DNA from: Prevotella sp. UBA3837
GTDB lineage: Bacteria; Bacteroidota; Bacteroidia; Bacteroidales; Bacteroidaceae
Reading direction: 5' to 3'
NCBI GenBank assembly: GCA_002392835.1
Contig: DGHX01000115.1
Location: 14,346 to 26,059, forward strand
DNA: 11,714 bases
Part shown: in pieces, positions 1 through 6,462 of the stretch
Layout: each line of letters opens with the position of its first letter
Numbering within the stretch: the stretch's first letter is position 1
Program-made: the position numbers and the translations under genes
The notes under the pieces: model-generated
What the model was told of the DNA's origin: nothing
The model's input: only the letters and a program-made list of their open reading frames with translations
Database searches by the model: none

Positions 1-64
1 CATGTTATTTTTTACACTCACTTAACTCCTTTAACTCCCCAAACCAGCGATTTACTGTTTTTGC
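1..64. other. Intergenic tail behind the NlpC/P60 gene
   Basis: No gene or clear terminator hairpin is visible. On the minus strand it contains two copies of GGAGTTAA (as GGGGAGTTAAAGGAGTTAAG). The same GGAGTTAA word recurs in the spacer ahead of the cbiET gene (near 6438-6447), suggesting a dispersed intergenic repeat word. Confidence 0.4.
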
Positions 65-649
65 CTACTTCACGCGGCGCACGCCCACATAGCGGCGCTG
101 GTAGTAGCCTTCGGTGCTCTTGCTGATCTTGACGCCCTCCTTCGTTGAGGCATGGATGAAGGTGAAGACGTTGGTCTGCGGGTCGTAGCTGAGCACGATG
201 CCCACGTGGCCCACACCCTTGCCCGAGCGGGGCGAGGTGAAGAACACCAGGTCGCCGGCCTGCATCTCTTGACGTTTGATGGGCATGTTGATGGCATACT
301 GCTCGCGCGACGAGGCACCTATCCACACATTGTTCTGGTGCTTGTACACATAGCTGGTGAAACCCGAGCAGTCGAAGGTGCGGGGACCCTTGCTGCCGTA
401 GACGTAGCGCTTGCCGATGTGCGACTTGGCCTCGTTGATGATGTTCTCGGTCATCAGTTCATCATATTCGAGCAGCTCGCCGCGCTCGTTATAAAGGAAG
501 TCGAAGTTGCCCACTTCCTCGTCACCCTCCTCCCCGTAAGCGAAGAGTTCGTCGACCACGTCGTCCGGGGCAGCCGTCGTTTGCTGGGCGGACACCTGGC
601 CTGCGAAGAGGCACATCACGGTAAGGGTAGTAATAAAAAGCTTTCTCAT
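65..649 (-). CDS. Secreted NlpC/P60 (C40) cell-wall peptidase
   Basis: The 194-residue protein begins with a signal peptide (positive MRK, a hydrophobic stretch, then VSA|QQ near residue 21), so it should act outside the inner membrane. After an acidic linker (about residues 22-65), residues 70-194 form an NlpC/P60 domain. The catalytic Cys94 lies in the FDCSGF motif, His148 in GHVGIVLS, and His166 in FIHAS is the likely third catalytic residue. Family members cut peptide bonds in peptidoglycan stem peptides (often D-gamma-Glu to diamino acid), but the exact bond cannot be read from sequence. The domain is complete and has no SH3 or LysM repeat. The gene is transcribed away from its neighbour and appears monocistronic within the window. 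The start is supported by the signal peptide and by a promoter about 58 nt upstream. Family assignment is firm; substrate is unknown. Confidence 0.93.
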   Translation of the reverse strand: MRKLFITTLTVMCLFAGQVSAQQTTAAPDDVVDELFAYGEEGDEEVGNFDFLYNERGELLEYDELMTENIINEAKSHIGKRYVYGSKGPRTFDCSGFTSYVYKHQNNVWIGASSREQYAINMPIKRQEMQAGDLVFFTSPRSGKGVGHVGIVLSYDPQTNVFTFIHASTKEGVKISKSTEGYYQRRYVGVRRVK

Positions 650-673
650 TGTCGCTATTAGGATAAATAATGA

Positions 674-691
674 CGGCGCTCATAGGCGCCG
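674..691 (-). other. Small hairpin in the NlpC/P60 leader
   Basis: CGGCGC (674-679) and GCGCCG (686-691) form a 6-bp stem around a 6-nt loop, inside the predicted untranslated leader of the leftward peptidase gene. It may affect leader stability or translation. Role is unproven. Confidence 0.35.
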
Positions 692-707
692 CAAATCGTT
701 CTGCGTG

Positions 708-741
708 CAAAGGTAATAAAAAGTTGGCAGTTACGCACCAA
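708..741 (-). promoter_or_regulatory. Putative promoter of the NlpC/P60 gene
   Basis: On the minus strand the sequence TACCTTTG (708-715) matches the Bacteroidota -7 element TAnnTTTG. The upstream element is weak: a TTG lies at 739-741, 23 nt away. The expected transcript would have a leader of roughly 50 nt. The same stretch contains AGTTGG...CCAACT (721-744), a 6-bp dyad overlapping the upstream promoter part, which could be an operator. Confidence 0.5.
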
Positions 742-1011
742 CTGTTAGCAGTTTTTTGGCACAGTTAATGTTTTTTTTCATTCGCTGCGTGCGCCATCCA
801 CGCCATGCCCGGATACACGCTTTGGCCTTAAAAGCCTGTCCTGCTGGTACTTCAGGGGCAAAATGTAACGTCATTTTATGTTGCACTACTTGCACCAAAT
901 GCTGGTGGGGGGTGGAGGGTTTTTGGTGGAGGGTGGAGGGTGGAAGGTGACGGGTGGAGGGAGAATAGTGACGAGCCCTTGATTTCTGGCTGCTCACTCG
1001 GAATTCCGATT

Positions 1012-1033
1012 GGCCGAATTTGCAAATCCGGCC
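1012..1033. other. 22-bp near-palindrome
   Basis: GGCCG and CGGCC flank the perfect 10-bp palindrome ATTTGCAAAT, with one non-matching base on each side (A1017, C1028). It is symmetrical enough to be a dimeric-regulator operator or a small hairpin inside the inverted-repeat element. No regulator is identified. Confidence 0.4.
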
Positions 1034-1071
1034 GAGCGTTAGTAGGAGTAGCAAAACAAGTTGTATTGCTG

Positions 1072-1114
1072 AAAATGCGGCCCGCATTTTTTCACGAGCG
1101 GGCCGCATTTTTTT
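1072..1114 (+). terminator. Intrinsic-terminator-like hairpin with T-run
   Basis: A perfect 14-bp stem, AAAATGCGGCCCGC (1072-1085) against GCGGGCCGCATTTT (1098-1111), encloses a 12-nt loop and runs into T7 (1108-1114). In form this is a rightward Rho-independent terminator. There is no rightward gene upstream in the window, so it may insulate the rhamnosidase promoter from read-through, or simply be part of the repeat element. Confidence 0.5.
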
Positions 1115-1233
1115 GTCCCAGGCCCTGGGATTTTTTTGCGGAGGCCGCATTTTTTCACGGGAGGCCCGCATTTTTTTGTCCCAGGCCCTGGGATTTTTTT
1201 GCGGAGGCCGTATTTTTTCACGAGAGACCCGCA
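1077..1233. repeat. 63-bp tandem repeat with T-flanked TCCCAGGCCCTGGGA dyads
   Basis: Two nearly identical copies with a 63-bp period cover about 1103-1233; a third, partial copy with a small phase shift starts at 1077. Each full copy has the dyad TCCCAGGCCCTGGGA (1116-1130 and 1179-1193), preceded and followed by seven Ts. Read rightward, each copy is a short GC stem followed by a T-run, so the array resembles serial terminators. On the minus strand the 63-bp period would encode 21-residue peptide repeats, but there is no start context or family to support a protein. Confidence 0.75.
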
Positions 1234-1438
1234 GAGTAAAAAATGCTCATGCCAATTTTCAAGGGCCCGTCACTATCCTCCCTCCACCCGTCACCCTCCA
1301 CCCTCCACCAAAATCCCTCCACCAAAATCCCTCCACCAAAATCCCTCCACCCTCCACCACCCAGGTGCAAGTAGTGCAACATTTTTTCGTCATAAAAGCT
1401 ACGGCAATAATTCTTTGCAGCGGAAAAAATCGGAATTA

Positions 1439-1470
1439 TTTGGCTCTTCCCTGCTTTTTTCGTAACTTTG
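1439..1470 (+). promoter_or_regulatory. Promoter of the rhamnosidase-cobalamin-polygalacturonase genes
   Basis: TTTG (1439-1442), a 20-nt spacer and TAACTTTG (1463-1470) match the Bacteroidota consensus TTTG-N19-21-TAnnTTTG very well. The start codon of the rhamnosidase is only 10 nt past the -7 element, so the predicted transcript is nearly leaderless. It lies just outside the inverted-repeat element. Confidence 0.65.
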
Positions 1471-1480
1471 CACGCATATT

Positions 1481-4400
1481 ATGAAGAAGACTACGATGAT
1501 GGCCATGCTGCTCAGTAGCACCATGGCAGTGGGGGCTCAGACGCTGCCCCAGTGGCCGCAGGCACAGCCTGAGGCAAAGGCCGGCGCACGCTGGTGGTGG
1601 ATGGGGTCGGCAGTGACGGCCCAGGACCTGCAGTGGAACATCGGGGAGTATGCCCGCTGCGGCATCGGCTCGCTTGAGGTGACACCCATCTACGGCGTGC
1701 AGGGCCAGGAGCGCAACGAGCTCACCTATCTCTCCGGCCCATGGATGCAGGCGCTGGGCGCAGCACAGCAGGCCGGCGACCAGCAGGGCGTGGCCATCGA
1801 CATGAACGGCGGAACGGGGTGGCCCTTCGGCGGACCGTGGGTGAACCTCAGCGATGCCGCCGGCAAGCTGGTGACGAAAGTCAGCGACATCATCACCGCC
1901 GACGGCAACACACCGCTCACCACCGACATCAGCGCAGCGGAGGGCAACACCAAGCTGAACAAGGTGCTGGCCTACAACCAAGACGACGACAGTGCACCGG
2001 CCACCGACGTGACGGCTCAGGTACAGGGCAAGACCCTCACATGGCAGGCACCGGCAGGGCGATGGCGCATCATCGCCGTGTACAACGGCCACACCCTGCA
2101 GCAGGTGAAGCGGGCAGCACCGGGCGGCGAGGGCTTTGTGCTCGACCACTACGACGCCGATGCCGTGGCACGCTATCTGCAGCACTTTGAACAGGCTTTC
2201 GAGCAGACGGGCGCACGCTGGCCCCGATCCTTCTTCAACGACAGCTACGAGGTGTACGGCGCCGACTGGACACCGCGCTTCTTCGACGAGTTCCGGAAAT
2301 ATCGCGGATACAGTCTGGAGGACCACATGCAGGAGCTGCTGGGACTGAAGACCGACAAGGACTACCAGGTGCTGGCCGACTACCGCAGCACGCTGCACGA
2401 CATGCTGCTGAACAACTTCACACGGCAGTGGACACGCTGGGCACACAGCCACGGCGTCACCACCCGCAACCAGGGCCACGGCTCGCCGGGCAACCTGCTC
2501 GACTACTATGCTGCGGTCGACATTCCTGAGATTGAGAGCTTCGGCATCAGCAACCTCGGCATCAAGGGACTGCGACAGGACCCGGGCTTCACCAGCCAGA
2601 ACCTGAGCGACCTGTCGACGCTGAAGTATGCTCCCAGCGCGGCACACGTCACGGGCAAGCCGCTGGTGAGCAGCGAGACCTTCACCTGGCTCACCGAGCA
2701 TTTCCGCACATCGCTCTCGCAGATGAAGCCCGACCTCGACCTGATGTTCTGCGCCGGCGTGAACCACGTCTTCTTCCACGGCACCACCTACACGCCGAAA
2801 GACGCACCATGGCCGGGCTGGAAGTTCTACGCCTCCATAGACATGAGCCCCACGAACAGCATCTGGGCCGACGCTCCGGCGCTGATGCAGTACATAGAGC
2901 GCTGCCAGAGCTTCCTGCAGATGGGCAGCCCCGACAACGACCTGCTGGTCTATGCACCCTTCCTCGACGCCATGCACCGCAACACCACGAACCGGCTGCT
3001 GCTCTTCGACATCAACCACCTGTCGGACTATATGAGCGAGGTCACCCAGTGCGTGAAGAACGTCGGGGCCGCCGGCCTGGACTGCGACTACATCAGCGAC
3101 GAGCAGCTGCTGGGCCTGAGCTTCGACGGCAGCCGCCTGCTCACCGCCGCCGCCACGCCCTACCGCGCCCTGGTGGTGCCGGCATCGAAGCACATGCCCG
3201 ACGCCGTGCGCCAGCACCTGGAGCAGCTGCAGCAGCAGGGCGCCACCATCGTGTGGAGCAACAAGGCCGCCGACCTGCCCGTGGCCGCCGCACAGCCCGA
3301 GGCCATGCGCACACAGCTGGGCCTGAGCGTGCTGCGCCGCAGCAACGACACCGGCCACCACTACTTCATAGCTAACCTGACCAACCACGACGTCGAGGGC
3401 TTCGTGCCGCTCGGCGTCAGCTTCCAGAGCGCCGTCTTCTTCCAGCCCCTCGACGGCACCATGGCCGACGCCCTGCTCAACGACCGCCACGAGGTGTACA
3501 TCAGCCTCCGCTCCGGCCAGTCGGTCATCCTTCAGACCTACGCCACCGCCACCGTCAGCACCGGCACCGCCGCCACCCAGCCCCCCGTGGCCGTGGCCCC
3601 CACCCCCCTCAGCGGCCCCTGGGCCCTCACCCTGCCCACTGCCCCCGCTGCCCCCTCCACCTTCCTGCTCGATTCGCTCTGCGGCTGGCAGCAGCTCAGC
3701 CCCGCCGCCACCGCCTTCATGGGCACCGCCACCTACGAGACCACCTTCACCGTGAGCGACGCCCTGCTTGAGGCCGCCGACGCTGGCTTCCGCCTCGACC
3801 TGGGCGACGTGCGCGAGAGCGCCCGCGTGTGGCTCAACGGCGACTCGCTGGCCACCCTCTGGAGCGTGCCCTACACCATCGACGTGCCCGCAGGCCTCAT
3901 CCGACGGGGAGAGAACACCCTGCGCATCGACGTCACCAACCTGCCCGCCAACCGCATACGCCAGATGGACATCGACGGACAGCAGTGGCGCATCTTCAAG
4001 GACGTGAACATCCTCGACGTCTTCAACGGCAGCGCAGGCACCTCGGGCGTCACCAGCTACGCCTCGTGGCAGCCCGTACCCTCCGGCCTCTGCTCGGCGG
4101 TGACGCTGGCAGCACTGCACAGCCACAGCCGCACCCTGCAGGTACGGCAGACATCCTTCACCGACGAGGCCGACGGAGCCTACCCACTCTACCACCTCAG
4201 CGCCCCACAGCCCATCAGCACCATCACCGCCACCGCAGGGCAGCAGCCCTACGACGGGTTCAGCTGGCACAGCGACGGACAGGGCGGCGCATGGCTCACA
4301 CCATGGCAGCCCGCCGAGGGGTATGTGCACTTCGTGGCCACAGCCACCGACGGGCAGACCTTCGATGCCTATATGAACGTGCTGGGAGCCTACGAGCATA

Positions 4401-4963
4401 CGGCCCAGTATGACTTCACCAGCAGCGAGGCCCCCGGCGGAGGCTGGAACCAGTCGAACAGCACCATACCCGGCTTCGAAGCCACGGGCGAGGTGGCGCG
4501 CTATGTGGCCAAGAAGCGGGGAAAGGAAATCAGCGACGTGTTCAGCGGCATCACCATCAGCAGCAGCCAGCTCAACTATCTCTACTTCTACCCCTCCTAT
4601 GGCATGATGCTGCGCTATGAGGGCACCGTCACGGCACCGGCCGTCGCGGGCACCGTGGCCATGCTCTCCTACCTGGTGGGCAGCACCACCACACCGACGG
4701 CCTACGCGGCTGCCGACTCGCTCACCGCCTTCAGCACCTGCAGCGATGAGGAGCTGCAGCTCACACTGCTGCCACAGGCCGACAGCCACATCTACCGCCA
4801 GCTGAACATCTTCCGCCCCAAGGTGCAGCCCAGCAGCATAGCAGCTATGAGACAGCAGCAAAGGCGGCCATCGGCCATCTACGACCTGCAGGGCCGACGC
4901 CTGCAGGCGGGGCCCCAGCAGCGGGGCATATACATCTACCAGGGAAAGAAATACGTAAAATAA
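1481..4963 (+). CDS. GH106 family alpha-L-rhamnosidase, secreted
   Basis: The 1160-residue protein has a signal peptide (MKKTTMMAMLLSSTMAVGAQ) and then a GH106-type catalytic region from about residue 30 to 700, with the family-like ARWWWMGSAVT (36-46), GIGSLEVTPIYG (61-72) and MNGGTGWPFGGPW (108-120) blocks. Candidate acidic catalytic residues are Glu350/Glu352 (IPEIESFG) and Glu399 (SSETFTW). A Pro/Ala/Thr-rich linker (about 690-725) leads to a beta-sandwich, galactose-binding-like domain (about 740-860) and further beta-rich sequence. The last 28 residues (IYDLQGRRL...GIYIYQGKKYVK) match a C-terminal tail common on Prevotella/Bacteroides secreted proteins and related to type IX sorting tails. 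GH106 enzymes remove terminal alpha-L-rhamnose, typically from pectic rhamnogalacturonans or glycosides. The stop lies 10 nt before cbiH-cbiC with no terminator. Family is well supported; linkage and substrate are inferred. Confidence 0.88.
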   Translation: MKKTTMMAMLLSSTMAVGAQTLPQWPQAQPEAKAGARWWWMGSAVTAQDLQWNIGEYARCGIGSLEVTPIYGVQGQERNELTYLSGPWMQALGAAQQAGDQQGVAIDMNGGTGWPFGGPWVNLSDAAGKLVTKVSDIITADGNTPLTTDISAAEGNTKLNKVLAYNQDDDSAPATDVTAQVQGKTLTWQAPAGRWRIIAVYNGHTLQQVKRAAPGGEGFVLDHYDADAVARYLQHFEQAFEQTGARWPRSFFNDSYEVYGADWTPRFFDEFRKYRGYSLEDHMQELLGLKTDKDYQVLADYRSTLHDMLLNNFTRQWTRWAHSHGVTTRNQGHGSPGNLLDYYAAVDIPEIESFGISNLGIKGLRQDPGFTSQNLSDLSTLKYAPSAAHVTGKPLVSSETFTWLTEHFRTSLSQMKPDLDLMFCAGVNHVFFHGTTYTPKDAPWPGWKFYASIDMSPTNSIWADAPALMQYIERCQSFLQMGSPDNDLLVYAPFLDAMHRNTTNRLLLFDINHLSDYMSEVTQCVKNVGAAGLDCDYISDEQLLGLSFDGSRLLTAAATPYRALVVPASKHMPDAVRQHLEQLQQQGATIVWSNKAADLPVAAAQPEAMRTQLGLSVLRRSNDTGHHYFIANLTNHDVEGFVPLGVSFQSAVFFQPLDGTMADALLNDRHEVYISLRSGQSVILQTYATATVSTGTAATQPPVAVAPTPLSGPWALTLPTAPAAPSTFLLDSLCGWQQLSPAATAFMGTATYETTFTVSDALLEAADAGFRLDLGDVRESARVWLNGDSLATLWSVPYTIDVPAGLIRRGENTLRIDVTNLPANRIRQMDIDGQQWRIFKDVNILDVFNGSAGTSGVTSYASWQPVPSGLCSAVTLAALHSHSRTLQVRQTSFTDEADGAYPLYHLSAPQPISTITATAGQQPYDGFSWHSDGQGGAWLTPWQPAEGYVHFVATATDGQTFDAYMNVLGAYEHTAQYDFTSSEAPGGGWNQSNSTIPGFEATGEVARYVAKKRGKEISDVFSGITISSSQLNYLYFYPSYGMMLRYEGTVTAPAVAGTVAMLSYLVGSTTTPTAYAAADSLTAFSTCSDEELQLTLLPQADSHIYRQLNIFRPKVQPSSIAAMRQQQRRPSAIYDLQGRRLQAGPQQRGIYIYQGKKYVK

Positions 4964-4973
4964 CGTACCACGC

Positions 4974-6386
4974 ATGAAAGGAAAGATAACCATAGCAGGC
5001 ATAGGCCCCGGCAGCCCCGGCGACATCACGCCCGACGTGCTCGGCGCCATCAGCCAGGCCGACGCCGTAGTAGGCTATAAATACTACTTCCAGTTCATCA
5101 CCCACTGCCTGCGCCCCGGTTGCCAGTGCATCGACACCGGCATGAAGCGCGAGCGCGAGCGCGCGGCACTGGCCCTGCAGCTGGCCCACGAGGGCAAGAC
5201 GGTGGTGGTCATCAGCAGCGGCGATGCAGGCATCTACGGCATGGCGCCCCTCATCTACGAGATGATGCAGCAGCAGCAGGCCGACACCGACGTAGAGGTG
5301 AGCACCCTGCCCGGCATCTCGGCCTTCCAGAAGGCGGCATCGCTGCTGGGCGCACCCATAGGCCACGACCTGTGCCTCATCTCGCTCAGCGACCTGATGA
5401 CGCCCTGGGAGCTGATAGAGCGCCGCATCAAGGCGGCAGCCGTGGGCGACTTCGTCACCGCCATCTACAACCCACGCTCGCACGACCGCTACTGGCAGCT
5501 CGGCCGCCTGCAGGAGCTCTTCCTGGCACAGCGCAGCCCCACCACGCCCGTGGGATGCGTGCGACAGGCAGGACGACCGGAGCAGCACGTCGAGCTGACC
5601 ACGCTCGCACAGCTGGACCCCGAGCAGGTGGACATGTTCACCGTCGTCATCATCGGCAACTCGCAGACTTACGTCGCCGACGGAAAGATGATTACGCCCA
5701 GGGGCTACTACCAGAATGAGGCTGCGGACACGTCGCTCAAAGCGGGCCAGCAAATCATGATGCAGTCGTTCCGCACCATTGCAGGCGAGCTGCGCGGCGG
5801 CCCCTACCCCCAGGACCACCTGTGGGCGCTGCTGCACGCCATACACACCACGGCCGACTTCGACATGGAGCGCATCCTGCACACCGACCCCGGGGCCGTG
5901 GAGCAGCTATATAACATGGTACGCGACGGAAAGCTGAAGACCATCGTCACCGACGTGACCATGGTGGTGAGCGGCATTCGCAAGGGCGCCCTGCAGCGCC
6001 TGGGCATAGAGGCAACATGCTACCTCAGCGACCCGCGCGTAGCCGAGATGGCTGCCACCGAGGGCATCACACGCACACAGGCCGGCATACGGCTGGCCGT
6101 GGAGGAGCACCCCGACGCACTCTTCGCCTTCGGCAACGCACCCACGGCGCTCATGGAGCTCTGCACGCTCATAAGGCGCGGAAAGGCTCAGCCGGCAGGC
6201 ATCATCGCAGCACCGGTGGGCTTCGTGCACGTGCGGGAGTCGAAACACATGGTGAAGCCCTTCCGCCAGATACCGAAACTGATTGTAGAGGGCCGCAAGG
6301 GCGGCTCGAACCTGGCTGCCACGCTCTGCAACGCCATCCTCACTTACGATGACGCCGAACAGCTGCGACCCGGGCGGGACCTGTGA
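4974..6386 (+). CDS. cobJ: Fused precorrin-3B C17-methyltransferase / precorrin-8X methylmutase (CbiH-CbiC, CobJ-CobH)
   Basis: Two cobalamin enzymes share one 470-residue cytoplasmic protein. Residues 1-245 are a SAM-dependent tetrapyrrole methylase: N-terminal IAGIGPGSPGDIT (7-19), ISSGDAGIYGM (80-90), LPGISAFQKAASLLGAPIGHD (112-132) and AIYNPRS (163-169) identify the CbiH/CobJ type, which methylates C17 and contracts the corrin ring. Residues about 255-465 are a CbiC/CobH methylmutase, which moves a methyl group from C11 to C12 to give hydrogenobyrinate or cobyrinate. Its signature blocks are HTTADFD (His291 is the likely catalytic histidine), VTDVTMVVSGI (325-335), FGNAPTAL (386-393) and PVGFVHVRESK (414-424). 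The start sits 10 nt after the rhamnosidase stop, implying shared transcription; no cobalamin riboswitch is visible. A 76-nt spacer follows before cbiET. Both halves look intact. Confidence 0.93.
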   Translation: MKGKITIAGIGPGSPGDITPDVLGAISQADAVVGYKYYFQFITHCLRPGCQCIDTGMKRERERAALALQLAHEGKTVVVISSGDAGIYGMAPLIYEMMQQQQADTDVEVSTLPGISAFQKAASLLGAPIGHDLCLISLSDLMTPWELIERRIKAAAVGDFVTAIYNPRSHDRYWQLGRLQELFLAQRSPTTPVGCVRQAGRPEQHVELTTLAQLDPEQVDMFTVVIIGNSQTYVADGKMITPRGYYQNEAADTSLKAGQQIMMQSFRTIAGELRGGPYPQDHLWALLHAIHTTADFDMERILHTDPGAVEQLYNMVRDGKLKTIVTDVTMVVSGIRKGALQRLGIEATCYLSDPRVAEMAATEGITRTQAGIRLAVEEHPDALFAFGNAPTALMELCTLIRRGKAQPAGIIAAPVGFVHVRESKHMVKPFRQIPKLIVEGRKGGSNLAATLCNAILTYDDAEQLRPGRDL

Positions 6387-6396
6387 GGGTCACGAG

Positions 6397-6413
6397 CCCC
6401 CTAAGTTAGGGGG
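6397..6413. repeat. Palindromic intergenic repeat between cbiHC and cbiET
   Basis: CCCCCTAAGTTAGGGGG is a perfect dyad except for its central base. It is followed by GGGG-rich sequence and by a GTTAGGAGTTAA word also found at the left edge of the window. It occupies much of the 76-nt spacer and has no T-run, so it is more likely a repeat or RNA-processing hairpin than a terminator. Confidence 0.55.
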
Positions 6414-6462
6414 ATGGGGGTCTGAACGAGCGAAGTTAGGAGTTAAAAGACAAATCATTATC

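Larger units (their letters stand above)
878..1382. repeat. 505-bp imperfect inverted-repeat element upstream of the rhamnosidase
   Basis: The outer ends are a perfect 19-bp inverted repeat: ATGTTGCACTACTTGCACC at 878-896 and its complement at 1364-1382. Inside these, GGTGGAGGG-type low-complexity units fill 901-945 and, as CCCTCCACC/CCAAAATCCCTCCA units, 1296-1360. An inner 37-bp inverted match (946-982 against 1259-1295) has two mismatches. The right arm is longer because it has more copies of the ATCCCTCCACCAAA unit. The core (983-1258) holds a near-palindrome and a terminator-like tandem array. No transposase is present, so this could be a non-autonomous (MITE-like) element or a very large regulatory cruciform. 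No target-site duplication was identified. Confidence 0.7.

Noticed and set aside
1039..1221. Minus-strand peptide with 21-residue repeats over the 63-bp array
   Set aside because: The periodicity follows directly from a DNA repeat whose period is divisible by three; the open frame lies within terminator-like T-runs and lacks any family similarity I can recognise.
1436..5050. 1204-codon open frame antisense to the rhamnosidase gene
   Set aside because: It mirrors the GC-rich codon pattern of the real gene, has a biased V/A/G/H composition with no domain or signal peptide, and extends through the rhamnosidase promoter. The + strand gene has clear GH106 motifs.
4845..5882. 345-codon open frame antisense to cbiHC
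   Set aside because: Shadow frame with low-information composition; the opposite strand has intact CbiH and CbiC motifs.
6349..6462. Upstream start for cbiET at 6349
   Set aside because: It would add 38 residues encoded by the end of cbiHC and the repeat-bearing spacer, with no similarity to methylase N-termini. MCKFIVIGIS is the normal beginning.
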